DNA of 64,000 bases from assembly GCF_032452875.1 (NCBI RefSeq), contig NC_083890.1:45878483-45942482 (forward strand). Direction: 5' to 3'. The stretch comes from Bos javanicus (Eukaryota > Chordata > Mammalia > Artiodactyla > Bovidae). The first letter of the stretch is position 1, and each line of letters starts with the position of its first letter. Positions 45,788 through 56,298 of this stretch are shown piece by piece. The position numbers were made by a program, and so were the translations under genes. The notes under the pieces were generated by a model. It saw nothing but the letters and a program-made list of their open reading frames with translations. It was not told the DNA's origin and made no database searches.

Positions 45788-46154
45788 TACAACTCCCTGA
45801 GTTTAAAGTTACAAGGGGAAGAACGTTTGCAAATTGGCACTTGGCTGCAGTGGAATCCTAACCCCAAATCCTTAAAATCAGAAGGATTTTGACAATGCTA
45901 GACATTATTAATGTCAATCTTTTTTTTTTTGCACTACCCCAGTGCTTTCTGATGTTTACTCTCCTGGTGGTTACATGGCAGATGCTGGTTTTCCTGAGGC
46001 CCTTTTGCACGACACCACTCACCATTCTTCCGAATTCTGGGCAGGATGCTCTTGCCATTTACACAAGATTGTAGAAGGGATGGTAATAAGTGACGAAAAA
46101 GAACAGCAATCCTTTTCCTCAGTTTGAACATTAGGTCAAAACCTATCTTTTAAT
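45788..46154. other. No gene recognised
   Basis: Unclassified; T run at 45920-45930. Confidence 0.4.
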
Positions 46155-46430
46155 TAATTAATTTTTGGCTGTACTGGGTCTTCGCTGCTGTGCACAGGCT
46201 TTCTCTAGTTGCGGCGGGCAGGGGCTACATTTCATTGCGGGGCACGGGCTTCTCATCTCCTGACTTCTCTTGTTGCAGAGCACAGGCTTAGGTGGGTGGG
46301 CTTCGGTAGTTGCACGGCGTGGGCTCAATAGCTGTGGTGCATGGGTTTAGTCACCTTGGCACGTGGAATCTTCCCAGACCGGGGATTGAACCCGTGTCCC
46401 CCGCATGGGCAGGCAGAACTCAACCAGGAA
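46155..46430 (-). mobile_element. Full-length CHR SINE
   Basis: The long CHR body is present: 'tggctgtactgggtcttcgc', 'tctctagttgcggcgggcag' and 'gcgtgggctcaatagctgtg', ending near 'accaggaaaatccc'. Confidence 0.9.
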
Positions 46431-46574
46431 AATCCCAGGAAGGAAATGGCAACCAGGCAAATCCCAGGTCAAAACTGATACCCCAAATTCTAAGTTGGAG
46501 GCACCGACTGAGTAGGTTAGAATTCTGGAGAAGTCGTCGGCCAGGGCAGACTTGTGGCTCAGTTACTCAATAAA

Positions 46575-46925
46575 TGGCTGGGTGAGAGTCCCTTGGACTG
46601 CAAGGAGGTCCAACCAGTCCATCCTAAAGGAGATCAGCCCTGGGTGTTCAGTGGAAGGACTGATGCTAAAGCTGAAACTCCAATATTTTGGCCACCTCAT
46701 GTGAAGAGTTGATTCATTGGAAAAGACCCTGATGCTGGGAGGGATTGGGGGCAGGAGGAGAAGGAGACAACAGAGGATGAGATGGCTGGATGGCATCACA
46801 GACTCAATGGACATGAGTTTGAGTGAGCTCCAAGAGTTGGTGATGGACAGGGAGGCCTGGTGTGCTGCGATTCATGGGTTGCAAAGAGTCAGACACGACT
46901 GAGCGACTGAACTGAACTGAACTGT
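46575..46925 (+). mobile_element. BovB LINE 3' end
   Basis: 'gggtgagagtcccttggact' to a ctgaa-repeat tail; about 350 bases. Confidence 0.92.
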
Positions 46926-47937
46926 ATGATGAAGTCCTAGAATTCAACCCATACTTGCTTATTTCTACATAACGTTCACTCTTACAAATTCCCACTCCAG
47001 TCATAAACTCATTTTCATCCTAAGAAAACTGCACTGAAAGTTTAATCTCCACAGTTGACTATAGAAAGGAAACAGAGAGAAGAGCCCTGTTTGTACAGCT
47101 GCGGTTACTCCACACACCAGAACCCAAAGCACTTTTCACACATTCCTTTCATTTTGACAGCACCTCTGTACCCAAGTGAGAAACCAGGGATACCGAGTGG
47201 AAACTTTGTCCGAGTCCACAGAGGTCACAGAGAAAGAGCAACCTGGGTTAAAATGGTTTTAACGTCACATTTTGTTTTTCTTTTCCAGCTCTGTCTCTGG
47301 CCAGACTGTCTTCTCTGTCTGTCTTCTTTCTCTTTTCTCTCCCTCCTCTTTCTCTCTTTGTCTATACGTTTACTATACTAAACTCTGTACTCTGCTTTAC
47401 CTTCATCTCTGTGGGGGTTTGGTTTTTTTATTAGCCACAGGAAATAGTCTGAAGCACCAGGACTTAAAATAGCCCCGCATGTGGTTGAGAAAGAGTGGTG
47501 AGAAACAGCCTGGATTGTAGGCAGGAAGGTCTCCAGTTGAGTCAAAGCCACTCTTGACAGCCCAGCGCATCTGAGAAAGCCATTTGATCTCACACTGCCC
47601 TGCTTCCTCCAGAGTAAATTTGAGAAAACAACCCCTGCTCTCACTCAGGGACCTCTAAGGCTGGCTTCCTCTCAAGCAAATCACCCATGCCTTTGAGTCT
47701 GGGTTTTTTCTGACATCAACATCCGGGTGCAGCTGGAAGATTCCAGAAGTAACATACAGAAAGCATCCAGCCAGAGAGTGGCCAGAGACGTCGGAGCAAA
47801 TTTCAGACTTCCAGGGAAAGCCATTGGGAAGAAAAGAGTGAGGGAAGGAGGTGGGGAAGGTTGCAGTTTTTTGACACAAAATCCCTGGAAATAGAATAGC
47901 AGGGAAATGTAAGAAAAAGCTGGCTCTTTTCTTTTTC
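46926..47937. other. No gene recognised
   Basis: A CT-rich stretch at 47280-47370; otherwise unclassified. Confidence 0.45.
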
Positions 47938-48046
47938 TCTTTGGCCGCACCAGGCAGGGTGCAGGATCTTCCCTGACCCAGGGATGGAACCCACATCCCC
48001 TGCAATGGAAGCTCGGAGTCTTAACCACTGGGCCGCCAGGAAAGCC
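47938..48046 (-). mobile_element. CHR-type tRNA SINE
   Basis: 'ctttggccgcaccaggcagg' to 'gggccgccaggaaagccc'. Confidence 0.87.
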
Positions 48047-48137
48047 CAAAGCTGGTTCTTGTCAAAACGGTCCATTACATATCATTGGTATAATGCAAAG
48101 CTGAGGCCAAGAGCTGACAGATGAAGAGCAGCTCAGG

Positions 48138-48358
48138 GTTGCGTGCTAAGTTGCTCAGTCGAGTCCAGCTCTTTGCAGCCCTATGAGCCCGCTGTAGCCC
48201 ACCAGGCTCCTCTGTCCATGGGATTTCTGAGCAAGAATAATGGGGTGGGTTGCCATTTCATTCTCCAGGGGATCTTCCCTACCCAGGGATTGAACCCACA
48301 TCTCTTACATCTCCTGCATTGGCAGGTGGGCTCTTTACCACTAGTGCCACCTGGGAAG
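48138..48358 (-). mobile_element. Bov-tA SINE
   Basis: 'gctaagttgctcagtcgagt' to 'agtgccacctgggaag'. Confidence 0.9.
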
Positions 48359-48359
48359 T

Positions 48360-48480
48360 ATCTGGTAATAACCTACAAAGGAAGAGAATCTGAAAAAAGA
48401 ATATATATAAGTGAATCACTTTGCCATGTACCAGAAACTAAAAGAACATGTAAATCAACTATACTTCAGTTTTAAAAAAA
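48360..48480 (+). mobile_element. L1 3' tail
   Basis: 'tggtaataacctacaaagga', 'gtgaatcactttgccatgta' and 'aaatcaactatacttcagtt' are L1 3'-end landmarks. Confidence 0.8.
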
Positions 48481-48929
48481 GAGATGATGTTTCCAGAAAA
48501 CCTCTTCCCTCAGTAGTTTTCTAGCAAATAGACCCCTTTCTATCTCTCTCCATTCCCGGGAGGATAAAGTTGCCTGGGAGCACCCTAGTGCGAATCTTCT
48601 CCTTCTCTTATGATGGAGGCCGTTATTAGAGTTTACGTTGGTATTTAAACGCAGAATAACAAAAGCTGGAATGTGGAAGCTTAACGTTCTGTTTGCCTCA
48701 GTCCCAGTCCCAAAGGCCTGTCCTTCAGAGTCGCAAAGACTGAGACTTAAAATAAGCTGGAGTCTTGGAGTCTCATGTTACTGTTATCCAACACCGGCTT
48801 ACCCTCCCCTACAGAGTCCTGGAAGCTTTGAGTCTAACACTTCCAACTTCAGAAATGTTGTAAGATGTCGCCGTGGCGGAGATAACTGTCCTTGATAAAA
48901 CTGCATCTCCCACTAGGACACTCAAAATA
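48481..48929. other. No gene recognised
   Basis: Unclassified intron sequence. Confidence 0.45.
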
Positions 48930-49108
48930 GGGCCCATGCCAACGTAGGAGACTCGGGTTCCATCCTTGGGTCAGGAAGATCCCCTGAAGAAGGAAACGGC
49001 AACCTGCTCCAGTATTCTTGCCTAGGAAATCCCTTGGACAGGGAAGCTTGGCAGGCTACAGTCCATGGGGTTACAAAGAGTCAAGACATGACTGAGCAAC
49101 TAAACCAA
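48930..49108 (+). mobile_element. Bov-tA SINE, 5'-truncated
   Basis: 'atgccaacgtaggagactcg' to 'acatgactgagcaactaaac'. Confidence 0.87.
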
Positions 49109-49209
49109 AACTTTCCTGAGACTCCTGTCCAATTTACCCATGCAGAAGTTTGCTTTTCCTAGAGAAAGAACTTTTGAATTTTCTTCACAGATTCTTTTTT
49201 TTTAAATAT

Positions 49210-49354
49210 TTATTTTAAATTTTATTTTATTTATTTGGTTTCATTAGGTCTTAGCTACGGCATGTGGGGTCTAGTTCCCAGATCAGGGTTGGCACCCGGA
49301 CCCCTAAAACTCCAGGAAGTGTGGGGTCTTAGCCACTAGAGCACCAGGGAGTCC
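49210..49354 (-). mobile_element. CHR-type tRNA SINE
   Basis: 'ttcattaggtcttagctacg' to 'agagcaccagggagtcc'. Confidence 0.83.
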
Positions 49355-49529
49355 TCTTTCCAGATTCTTTGTGCTTAAAGTTCACCCTCAAATTTAGTCC
49401 CAGGCAGGAAAGCCTATAGCCCCAGATCTGGAGTGACCTTTAACAGAGTTGGGTCTGAGTTCATTCCGGAAGCAGAAATGCTGACATCTGACAAAGCTGT
49501 ATGTGAAAAGGTGTGACTTAGTTTTGACA

Positions 49530-49790
49530 CTTCCCAGCATTAATTGCAATAGCATTTTCCATAGTGAAAAAACTGGAAACACACGCTCGACAGCTAAGGA
49601 ATTGTTAAGCAAATTCTAGTACATCCATACCATGAAAAAGAATGCAATTACCCAGTGTATATGCACGGCAATTATTTCTCAATTTGTGTGATGTATAATG
49701 TTTGCTTTTTAAAATGATCTTAGTTTTTACATACCGACTTTTCTTTATTTCTCAGATTTTCTACAATAGGATTGTATTCTATAATAAGAA
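49530..49790 (+). mobile_element. Old L1 (L1M-type) 3' fragment
   Basis: 'agtgaaaaaactggaaacac', 'gtacatccataccatgaaaa' and the AT-rich end fit an old mammalian L1 3' region. Confidence 0.5.
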
Positions 49791-49811
49791 AAAAATTTTT
49801 TTAATTATTAT

Positions 49812-49982
49812 TTATTTATTTGGCTGCATTGGGTCTTAGTCGCAGTGTACTGGCTCAGTAGTTGCGGGGCGTGCACTTAGTCGCCCCTTGGCACGTGGGA
49901 TCTGAGTTCCCCAATCAGGAATCGAACCTGCATCCCCTGCTTTGGAAAGAAGATTCCCAACCACTGGACCACCAAGGAAGTC
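49812..49982 (-). mobile_element. CHR-type tRNA SINE, long form
   Basis: 'tttggctgcattgggtctta', 'ctcagtagttgcggggcgtg', ending 'ggaccaccaaggaagtcc'. Confidence 0.88.
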
Positions 49983-50354
49983 CGAAGAAAAGAATTATTT
50001 TAATATTCTGCTCATCAGTAACTAGTACAGGGTTTTCAGATTCTACACAAAGGGTGAGTTCTTGACTCCTGCAAGCCTAGAGCACAGAGCACAGAGGATG
50101 GCAGGTTTCCATTCACCAAAGTGAGGCCGCCACGTGGCCAGGCCCAAGTGTGGTCTACGGTTCATTTGTCTGACAGTCCGGAATTCTGGAAAGTTCTGGT
50201 CAGTTAAAAAAATTTGATTTGGAAAAGCTGAATTATTTCACATTGTTCTTATAGAAATTTTGTTGACATTTTTCAGACCTCAAACTTTTCCAACTTGAGC
50301 AATTCAAATTCGCGTAAAATGAAACCATGATGAATAACCCACATGGCAAATAAC
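49983..50354. other. No gene recognised
   Basis: Unclassified sequence. Confidence 0.4.
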
Positions 50355-50635
50355 TGGAAGAATCCGCCTGCAATGCAGGAGACCCTGTTTCAGTTCCTGG
50401 GTCGGGAAGATCTGCTGGAGAAGGGACAGGCTACCACTCCAGTATTCTTGGGCTTCCCTTGTGGCTCAGCTGGTAAAGAATCTGCCTGCAATGTGGGAGA
50501 CCTGGGTTTGATCCCTGGGTTGGGAAGATCCCCTGGAGTAGGGAAAGGCTACCCACTCCAGTATTCTGGCCTGGAGAACTCCATGGACCATTCAGCCCAG
50601 GGGATTGCAAAGCGTCGGACGTGACTGAGAGATTT
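50355..50635 (+). mobile_element. Tandem Bov-tA units (truncated plus full)
   Basis: The first unit stops at 'ccactccagtattct' and the second starts 'gggcttcccttgtggctcag' at 50451. Same junction as the pair at 36.6 kb. Confidence 0.88.
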
Positions 50636-50854
50636 TCACAGAAAACATACTATAATTGATTAAAAAAAACCAGTTTCACTTGTCATATCAAAGACTTAAT
50701 GACCATGTCAAAATTTGATAGGCAGGCACCTTCTCTAAGCAAACAGTATATTTATTGATATGTAAGATGATTAACTTCTGTTATATGAATTCCATTGCAC
50801 CAGACACACGAAAATTTACAGGGTGTCCATAAAGCTGGAAACACAGGTGAATAT

Positions 50855-51069
50855 GCATGTGTGCATAGTCACTTCAGTTGTGTCCAGCTCTTTGCGACCC
50901 TATGGACTGTAGCCCACCAGGCTCCTCTGTCCATGGGATTTTCCAGGCAAGAATATTGGAGTGGATTCTCATACCCTCCTCCAGGGGATCTTCCTGACCC
51001 AGGGATCGAACCTGCGTCTCCTGCATTGCGGGCGAGAATTCTTTACCGTGGAGCCACCAGGGAAGCCCA
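50855..51069 (-). mobile_element. Bov-tA SINE next to exon X
   Basis: 'atagtcacttcagttgtgtc' to 'gagccaccagggaagccc'. It lies in the intron about 115 bases past the exon X donor; a CA-rich repeat (about 51121-51150) sits between them. Confidence 0.9.
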
Positions 51070-51182
51070 AAGGTGAGTATACGTAATACAATTAAGGACA
51101 GTTTCAAAGTGTAAAATACTTGCACACATACACACACACATACACGCACAATGCTTCCAGACTTTATGTAGAATCAAGTTCC

Positions 51183-51188
51183 ACATAC
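51183..51188 (-). other. GCNT2: 5' splice site of exon X
   Basis: CCAG/GTATGT on the minus strand, phase 1, identical over these ten bases to the exon 1B donor. Preservation of frame, phase and donor argues against a decayed exon. Confidence 0.82.
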
Positions 51189-52107
51189 CTGGAATCCTGT
51201 TCAGTGTCACCCAGAAATGCTCATCAGGAGAGTACGTGTCCCTCGACCACTCAAGTAAGTCAAGAGCCCTCTGGTCTCGGAGAACAAAATTAACAAATTC
51301 TCTTGTAAGCGCTACGTAGGTGGAACCGAAGTAAATGGTGAGATTATGGGGAGGAGGCGTTTTTCTTATCCAAGTCCACAGCATAAAGGAAAACGAACTG
51401 TATCTCTGCTCCAAGTGCCTATATTTAGTCCTTCTGATAATGTGAGGAGGAGGCAGCACCCCGGGGGTGATGTTTTTCCCTTTAAATCGTTTGAGATGCT
51501 GGATGATCTCCTGGTTGGTTTTCAGGGGGAAATCTTGCCCGCAAGTGTTGATGGTGTATTTCCACGGGACCTCCAAGTCTATGAGGTCTTGCAGGCAGTT
51601 CAGGTCAGCCTGGAGCCTGGAAATTCCTGCGTAGACCACAGACTCCATCTTGGAAGCCAGGAAGGCATTTGGGAAGCAGCTCAGTAATTGCTCCACTGCA
51701 TCTTTAAATTCAGCTCTCGCTTTCTCATCTACATGAACACAGTAGACATTCTGAGGCATGTAGACAGCCCTGAAGAGCCTCTGGAATGTATCCAAGTCTT
51801 TGTGGATGACCATGACATATGCCAGAGGGAACTCAGCTTCTTCTTTGGACAGAGGTTTCGTTATGTAGTGATTCTGGGTCAGGTATTGTTGGCAAGTTAT
51901 GTCTTTCAGTGGCGTCATTGGTATATTTCCACCCAAGATTTTCTTTCCTGCTTCAACCATGTCACAGGCCTCTGCAAGCACCGAAGAGTTTGCGATTTTC
52001 CCCACTAGCAGATGTTTCGGCAGGTTGAAATTGTTGATATACAGGAACGAAAGAGTTATAGAAATGGCCATAAATCCCACAGCAAACTTGAACATCTTCA
52101 GCGTCAT
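51189..52107 (-). CDS. GCNT2: Probable fourth GCNT2-type alternative first coding exon ('X'), furthest 5' in the array
   Basis: An intact 306-codon frame plus one base, the same length as exon 1B and ending CCA G before GTATGT in the same phase. It begins MTLKMFKFAVGF, with a hydrophobic anchor at about residues 8-24, a stem with a sequon at Asn40 (NSS) and a complete GT14 catalytic part: NVYCVHVDEKA, CGQDFPLKTN, KGKNITPGVLPP and SPDEHFWVTL, Glu296. By hand it differs from exon 1B at about 52 of roughly 230 aligned catalytic residues without gaps, and many of the changes fall in residues 231-250, an aromatic-rich stretch here. The N-terminus matches none of the human A, B or C first exons I recall. 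An in-frame TAA lies upstream; the first ATG has A at -3, and a second ATG lies four codons later. It could be a separate first exon of GCNT2, or a lineage-specific paralogous exon that is not expressed. Confidence 0.82.
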
Positions 52108-52799
52108 GCTTCCCACCACCTCTCCTGTGCTCGTCACTCTGTATCGTTACAAAGTCAGCCGCAGCTTCATCCTCTGACTGTTGGAGAATCAACTCCTTCT
52201 TCTTATTTTGAGCAAGAAGAGAAATACTGCCTCTCACTTAAGGGTCAAGGGGTCAATCCCAAGCTTGACGTTCTTCTTTTACAATGAAGGGACTGAGTGG
52301 ATCCAAGAACATGAGGCACTGGGGCCAGTGGAGCAAGAACTGCGTGGTGGTGTGCCTTAGTCCAGCTCAACCTCAAGTTAAGACCCTGCACGTCTGTCAC
52401 GGCTGCCAACTCAGGGTGTTCTGGGAGGGCAGGGAGGAGGAGGTTGAACGTGGATCCTTCTTACAGCCCTTTTAGCCCCGCCAGAGGGACACCTCATCAC
52501 CGTGACTGATGTCATCTTTAAGCTCAGGGGACAGCTTATGTCTTCGGTTTGGGGACCGTCTCACTTTTCATGAGTCACTTTTCATGAGCCGGGGTCACCA
52601 CCGGCACTTACTGATACTAATCTTGACGGCACCCAGAATTTCTCAACAGGAGTGTATCCCTCTACCTAAAGATAAAAATCAAGAATTCATTGAAATGCAG
52701 GATTGGATGGAATCGTGCAGATCATTCAGACCAGCTCACTCAAGTTGCAAATGCAGCACCTTGAAAATGAACCGTCATTGATGTTTTATCACACTTTTT
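52108..52799. other. 5' flank of exon X
   Basis: Expected 5'UTR and promoter side of exon X. No CpG island or TATA box is obvious; CpGs are scattered. No repeat recognised, so a unique regulatory sequence is possible. Confidence 0.4.
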
Positions 52800-52916
52800 T
52801 TTTTTTTGGCTGTAGTGAGTGGCATGCGGAATCTTCATTCCCTGGCCAAGGATCGAACCCCAGACCCCCTACGGTGGAAGCATGTAGTCTTAACCACTGG
52901 ACTGTTAGGGAAGTCC
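52800..52916 (-). mobile_element. CHR-type tRNA SINE
   Basis: 'tttggctgtagtgagtggca' to 'ggactgttagggaagtccc'. Confidence 0.87.
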
Positions 52917-53374
52917 CTCTATCACACTCTTGACTCCACTTTCTCACTGATGGTCTGGGAGGTGAGCATGGGCATTATACCCACAGGAGACTGAAGCACA
53001 CTTGCCTGACTCTAGCAAGGTTTCGACTCTAGCAGAGTGGAGAACATTCTACCTGGAACGTTCTCTTCCCACACGTTCCTTGATGAGACCCTCCTGTCCA
53101 CCAGGGCCTTGGGTGGCACCTTCCCTGCCCCCCACGTTCAGGTTAGGAGCCCTTCCCGCTCCACTAGGGCCCGGCGCCCCACTCTCGTCTGTTTGCCCCG
53201 CCACCAGCCCATGGAAGGTGACTTCTGTCTACTGGTCACAGTGTTTTTGGCACCTAGTTGATAGTAGACATGCATCATAAAATTAAGTCTGGTCGCTCTT
53301 CTTCCCTCTACACCAGGGGTGGGCAAAGCTACAATGGGCATCCTGGCGGGGTGGGGGGCAATCCACCTGTCATT
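52917..53374. other. No gene recognised
   Basis: Unclassified, locally GC-rich at 53090-53210. Confidence 0.4.
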
Positions 53375-53521
53375 TTTTTTTTTTTTGGCCGCATAGCATG
53401 TGGAATCTTAGGTCCCCGACCAGGAATCGAACCCGTGCCACCCACATTGAAAGGGCAGAAGGGCAGAGTCTTCATTTTTGAAAGCACAGAGTCTTAACCA
53501 CTGGACTGCCAGAGAAGTCCC
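53375..53521 (-). mobile_element. CHR-type SINE with internal duplication
   Basis: 'ttggccgcatagcatgtgga' to 'ggactgccagagaagtccc'. About 30 extra bases near 53450-53480 repeat 'gggcagaagggcagagtctt'-like text. Confidence 0.83.
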
Positions 53522-53659
53522 TGCCATATGTTTTTGTACAGTTTGTGTGCATTTTAAAAAATATCCTTTACCGCTATATCTTGATTTACTGATTTTAGAC
53601 ACTGTATACTGACTTTCTTCCATGGTAGATGAGAACTCAGTTCTTCCACGCCGTGCACG

Positions 53660-53780
53660 CATGCTAAGCCGCTTTAGTCGTGTTCAACTCTTTGGGATCC
53701 TGGGGACTGTAGCCCACCAGGCTCCTCTGTCCAAGGGATTCTCCAGGCAAGAATCCTGGAGTGGGCTGCCATGCCCTCCA
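53660..53780 (-). mobile_element. Bov-tA SINE, truncated
   Basis: 'gctaagccgctttagtcgtg' to 'gggctgccatgccctcc'; tRNA half absent. Confidence 0.87.
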
Positions 53781-54392
53781 CTGTGTGCAGTTTTGAATGG
53801 CTGAAAGAAAATTGGAAGAAAGAAAAAACATTTCATGGCACGTGAGATTCAAATTTCAGTGTCCATGAATACAAGGCCATCGGAGCATAGCCATTTGTTT
53901 ACAGACTGTAAACACAGAGAATCCACTAAATGGATTGTTCTGTTGGTCTTTTCTGCACACAGTCACTTGGAGAGTCTCACCTGAGACTCGAGTGCACTGG
54001 AAATTCAGAGAACGACACTTTGCCTGACTCCAGCGTGACTCTAACTTTGGCAAAATGTGGTGCTGCCACTCAGAGGCCGTGTGGCACATTGCTCGGCCTG
54101 GTGGACTATCTCTTGCTTGACAGGAGGGAGAATTCTTGCCATTACAGCGTTTTATTCCCCACTAGACTGGGGGCAACTCAGAAGGAAGAACCTGTCTTTG
54201 AAGACATTAGAAGTGCTCAACGTGGTGTTTGAGCATTGCTGAAAAAACCTGCCAGATCTCAAAATCCCAACCCCACCACAGTCTCCACAAGGACATTTAC
54301 GAATGTCTCAGGAGGAAGCGAATTGTTTTGCTGATATATAGCAAATTGTTTGCTATGCTGTTTTATAACTTCCATACATCTCATTAAGTCAC
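53781..54392. other. No gene recognised
   Basis: Unclassified; the text at 54150-54240 is weakly L2/MIR3-like. Confidence 0.4.
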
Positions 54393-54503
54393 TGGGGGAC
54401 TCCCCTGGCAGTCTAGTTGTTGCTTCCACTGCAGGGGGCTCAGGTTCAAGCCCTACTCAGGGAACTAAGATCCTACATGTTGGGTCTGGGGCCAAAAAAA
54501 AAG
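54393..54503 (+). mobile_element. CHR-type tRNA SINE
   Basis: 'gggggactcccctggcagtc' to 'gtctggggccaaaaaaaaa'. Confidence 0.83.
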
Positions 54504-54801
54504 TCATTGAAAACGAAGACATCTAACAGAGGTTTTGAAAAAATGGGACAAGAGACAAATTAGATCAGGTGGAAGAAAAAAGCAAGCAAGGTCTGGAACC
54601 CAGGGTACTCTTGGTAATTCTTTGGAACGTTCTGGCAGCAACTGCTAAGGAGCCTGGAGAGCATATGAAGGCAGTGAGATGCATCGCTTCTATTATTCAT
54701 TGCAGAATTAGATATGTCTTAAGAATAAAAAATTTCCCAATGTCCTAGGCACACACATCAAAAATCAAGTCTTTTTATTTTAGTGCTTCTCTTGTAATTT
54801 A

Positions 54802-54898
54802 GAGTTTTCCCTGGTGGTTCAGATGGTAAAGAATCCACCTGCAATCCAGGAGACCCAAGTTCAATCCCTGGGTCGGGAAGATTTTCTGGAGAAGGAAT
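54802..54898 (+). mobile_element. Bov-tA SINE head
   Basis: 'gttttccctggtggttcaga' to 'gattttctggagaaggaatg'; only the tRNA-derived half. Confidence 0.85.
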
Positions 54899-55146
54899 GT
54901 GAGTCCCAGTCTAGTCAGTGAGGGTCTTAGGAATCACGTGGCGGTCAGGGTTAGAAACCCACCCAAAGAAGTTCCATTGTATGAGATGACTTGTCTGAGG
55001 CCCCCCCACTGATGGCAGCCTGGGTTGGAATTCAAGTCCTATCCAACTGGCCCCAGAGCTGGACTTCTTTGCAGGCATGGAGCCCCCGTCCTGTCTCCAT
55101 ATGCAGCTCATCTGTTTCAGAACAGAATCAAGAAGGCAGAGCACTG

Positions 55147-55420
55147 GGCTTCCCTGGTGGTCCAGTGGATAAGAGTCTGCCTGCCGATGCAGGGGACACC
55201 AGTTCGATCCCTGGTCCAGGAAAGTTCCACAGGCCATGGAGCGACTAAGCCCGGGCACTCTGCTATAGCTACTGAGCCTGTGCTTCAGAGCCCATGTTCC
55301 ACAGCAAGAGAAGCCCCTGCAATGAGAAGCCGAGCACCACACACCTAGGGAGTAGCTTCCACTCTACATCCAGAGAAACCCCAAGCACAGCCGAAAGTAA
55401 CTTAATAAATACATAAAATT
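55147..55420 (+). mobile_element. Near full-length CHR SINE
   Basis: Head 'gggcttccctggtggtccag', body 'agcccgggcactctgctata' and 'gagaagcccctgcaatgaga', tail 'ttaataaatacataaa'. Confidence 0.9.
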
Positions 55421-56028
55421 ATCATTTTAAAAAAGGAAGGCAGAGCATCATCTTGTTAGACTTCAGCTGGGAACGTTCAAGTCTGGTGACTCAGGCTTTT
55501 TTTTTTTGTAGCTCTGCACATGTGGGCCAAGGACCACAAATACTGATTTGGGGATTACAAATTTTAGAAAGTAGACAAATGTGCAAATTTAGAACCGGTG
55601 AATAATGAGGGGTACACTCAGAGGTGTAGGGGGTGCAGCCTGACTTTCAGACCATCTCAGCATGGCTACTGGGGCATCTGGTCCTGCAGCCACATCGGCA
55701 GCACGAGCCCCGAGTCACTAAGGTGCCAGCTGGCTTAAGTTTAACACTCTGTTAGGGGAGCTTAAACATTGACAGCTTTAACCTCCCGCTAAGTGGAAAA
55801 CTGACCCCAGGTCCTCTGTGTCCATAAAGAGAATAAGCGTCAGTGTTCTTTCATGAATTGCGGCATCCACTGATCCTCTGATGTGATAACATTCTAGAGC
55901 ATTTGGGACAAGGTGCACGCGTGCACACACGATTCTGTTACGGGGCTGCTTTCCTGGTAAGAAGAGCAGAGTTCTGGTTCTTGCACTTACTGTGTAAACT
56001 TGAGCAAGACTGGGAATCAGAGGAGCCT
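55421..56028. other. No gene recognised
   Basis: Unclassified; T run at about 55498-55508. Confidence 0.45.
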
Positions 56029-56100
56029 AGCTGAGAGAGAGAGAGAGACAAATAGACACACACACAGGCACGCATGCACTTTATAGGTTTGTGTGTGTGT
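56029..56100. repeat. (GA)n and (CA)/(GT)n simple repeats
   Basis: GA-rich at 56033-56049, CA-rich at 56057-56066 and GT-rich at about 56088-56100, next to a Bov-tA end. Confidence 0.8.
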
Positions 56101-56298
56101 GGGCTCAGTCGTATCCGACTCTTTGCTACCCCATGGACGTAGGCCACCAGGCTCTTCTGTCCATAGGATTTCCCAGGCAAGAAACTGGAGCAGGTTGCCG
56201 TTTGCTCCTCCAGGGGATCTTCCTGACCCAGGGGTCAAACCCGTGTCTCCTGCGTCTCCTGCATCGCAGGCGGACTCTACCACTGAGTCACCTAGGAG
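56101..56298 (-). mobile_element. Bov-tA SINE
   Basis: 'ggctcagtcgtatccgactc' to 'gagtcacctaggag'. Confidence 0.9.

Noticed and set aside
52108..52137. Possible 10-codon N-terminal extension of exon X
   Set aside because: It begins with GTG. The first ATG at 52107 gives the same length as isoform B and a good start context.
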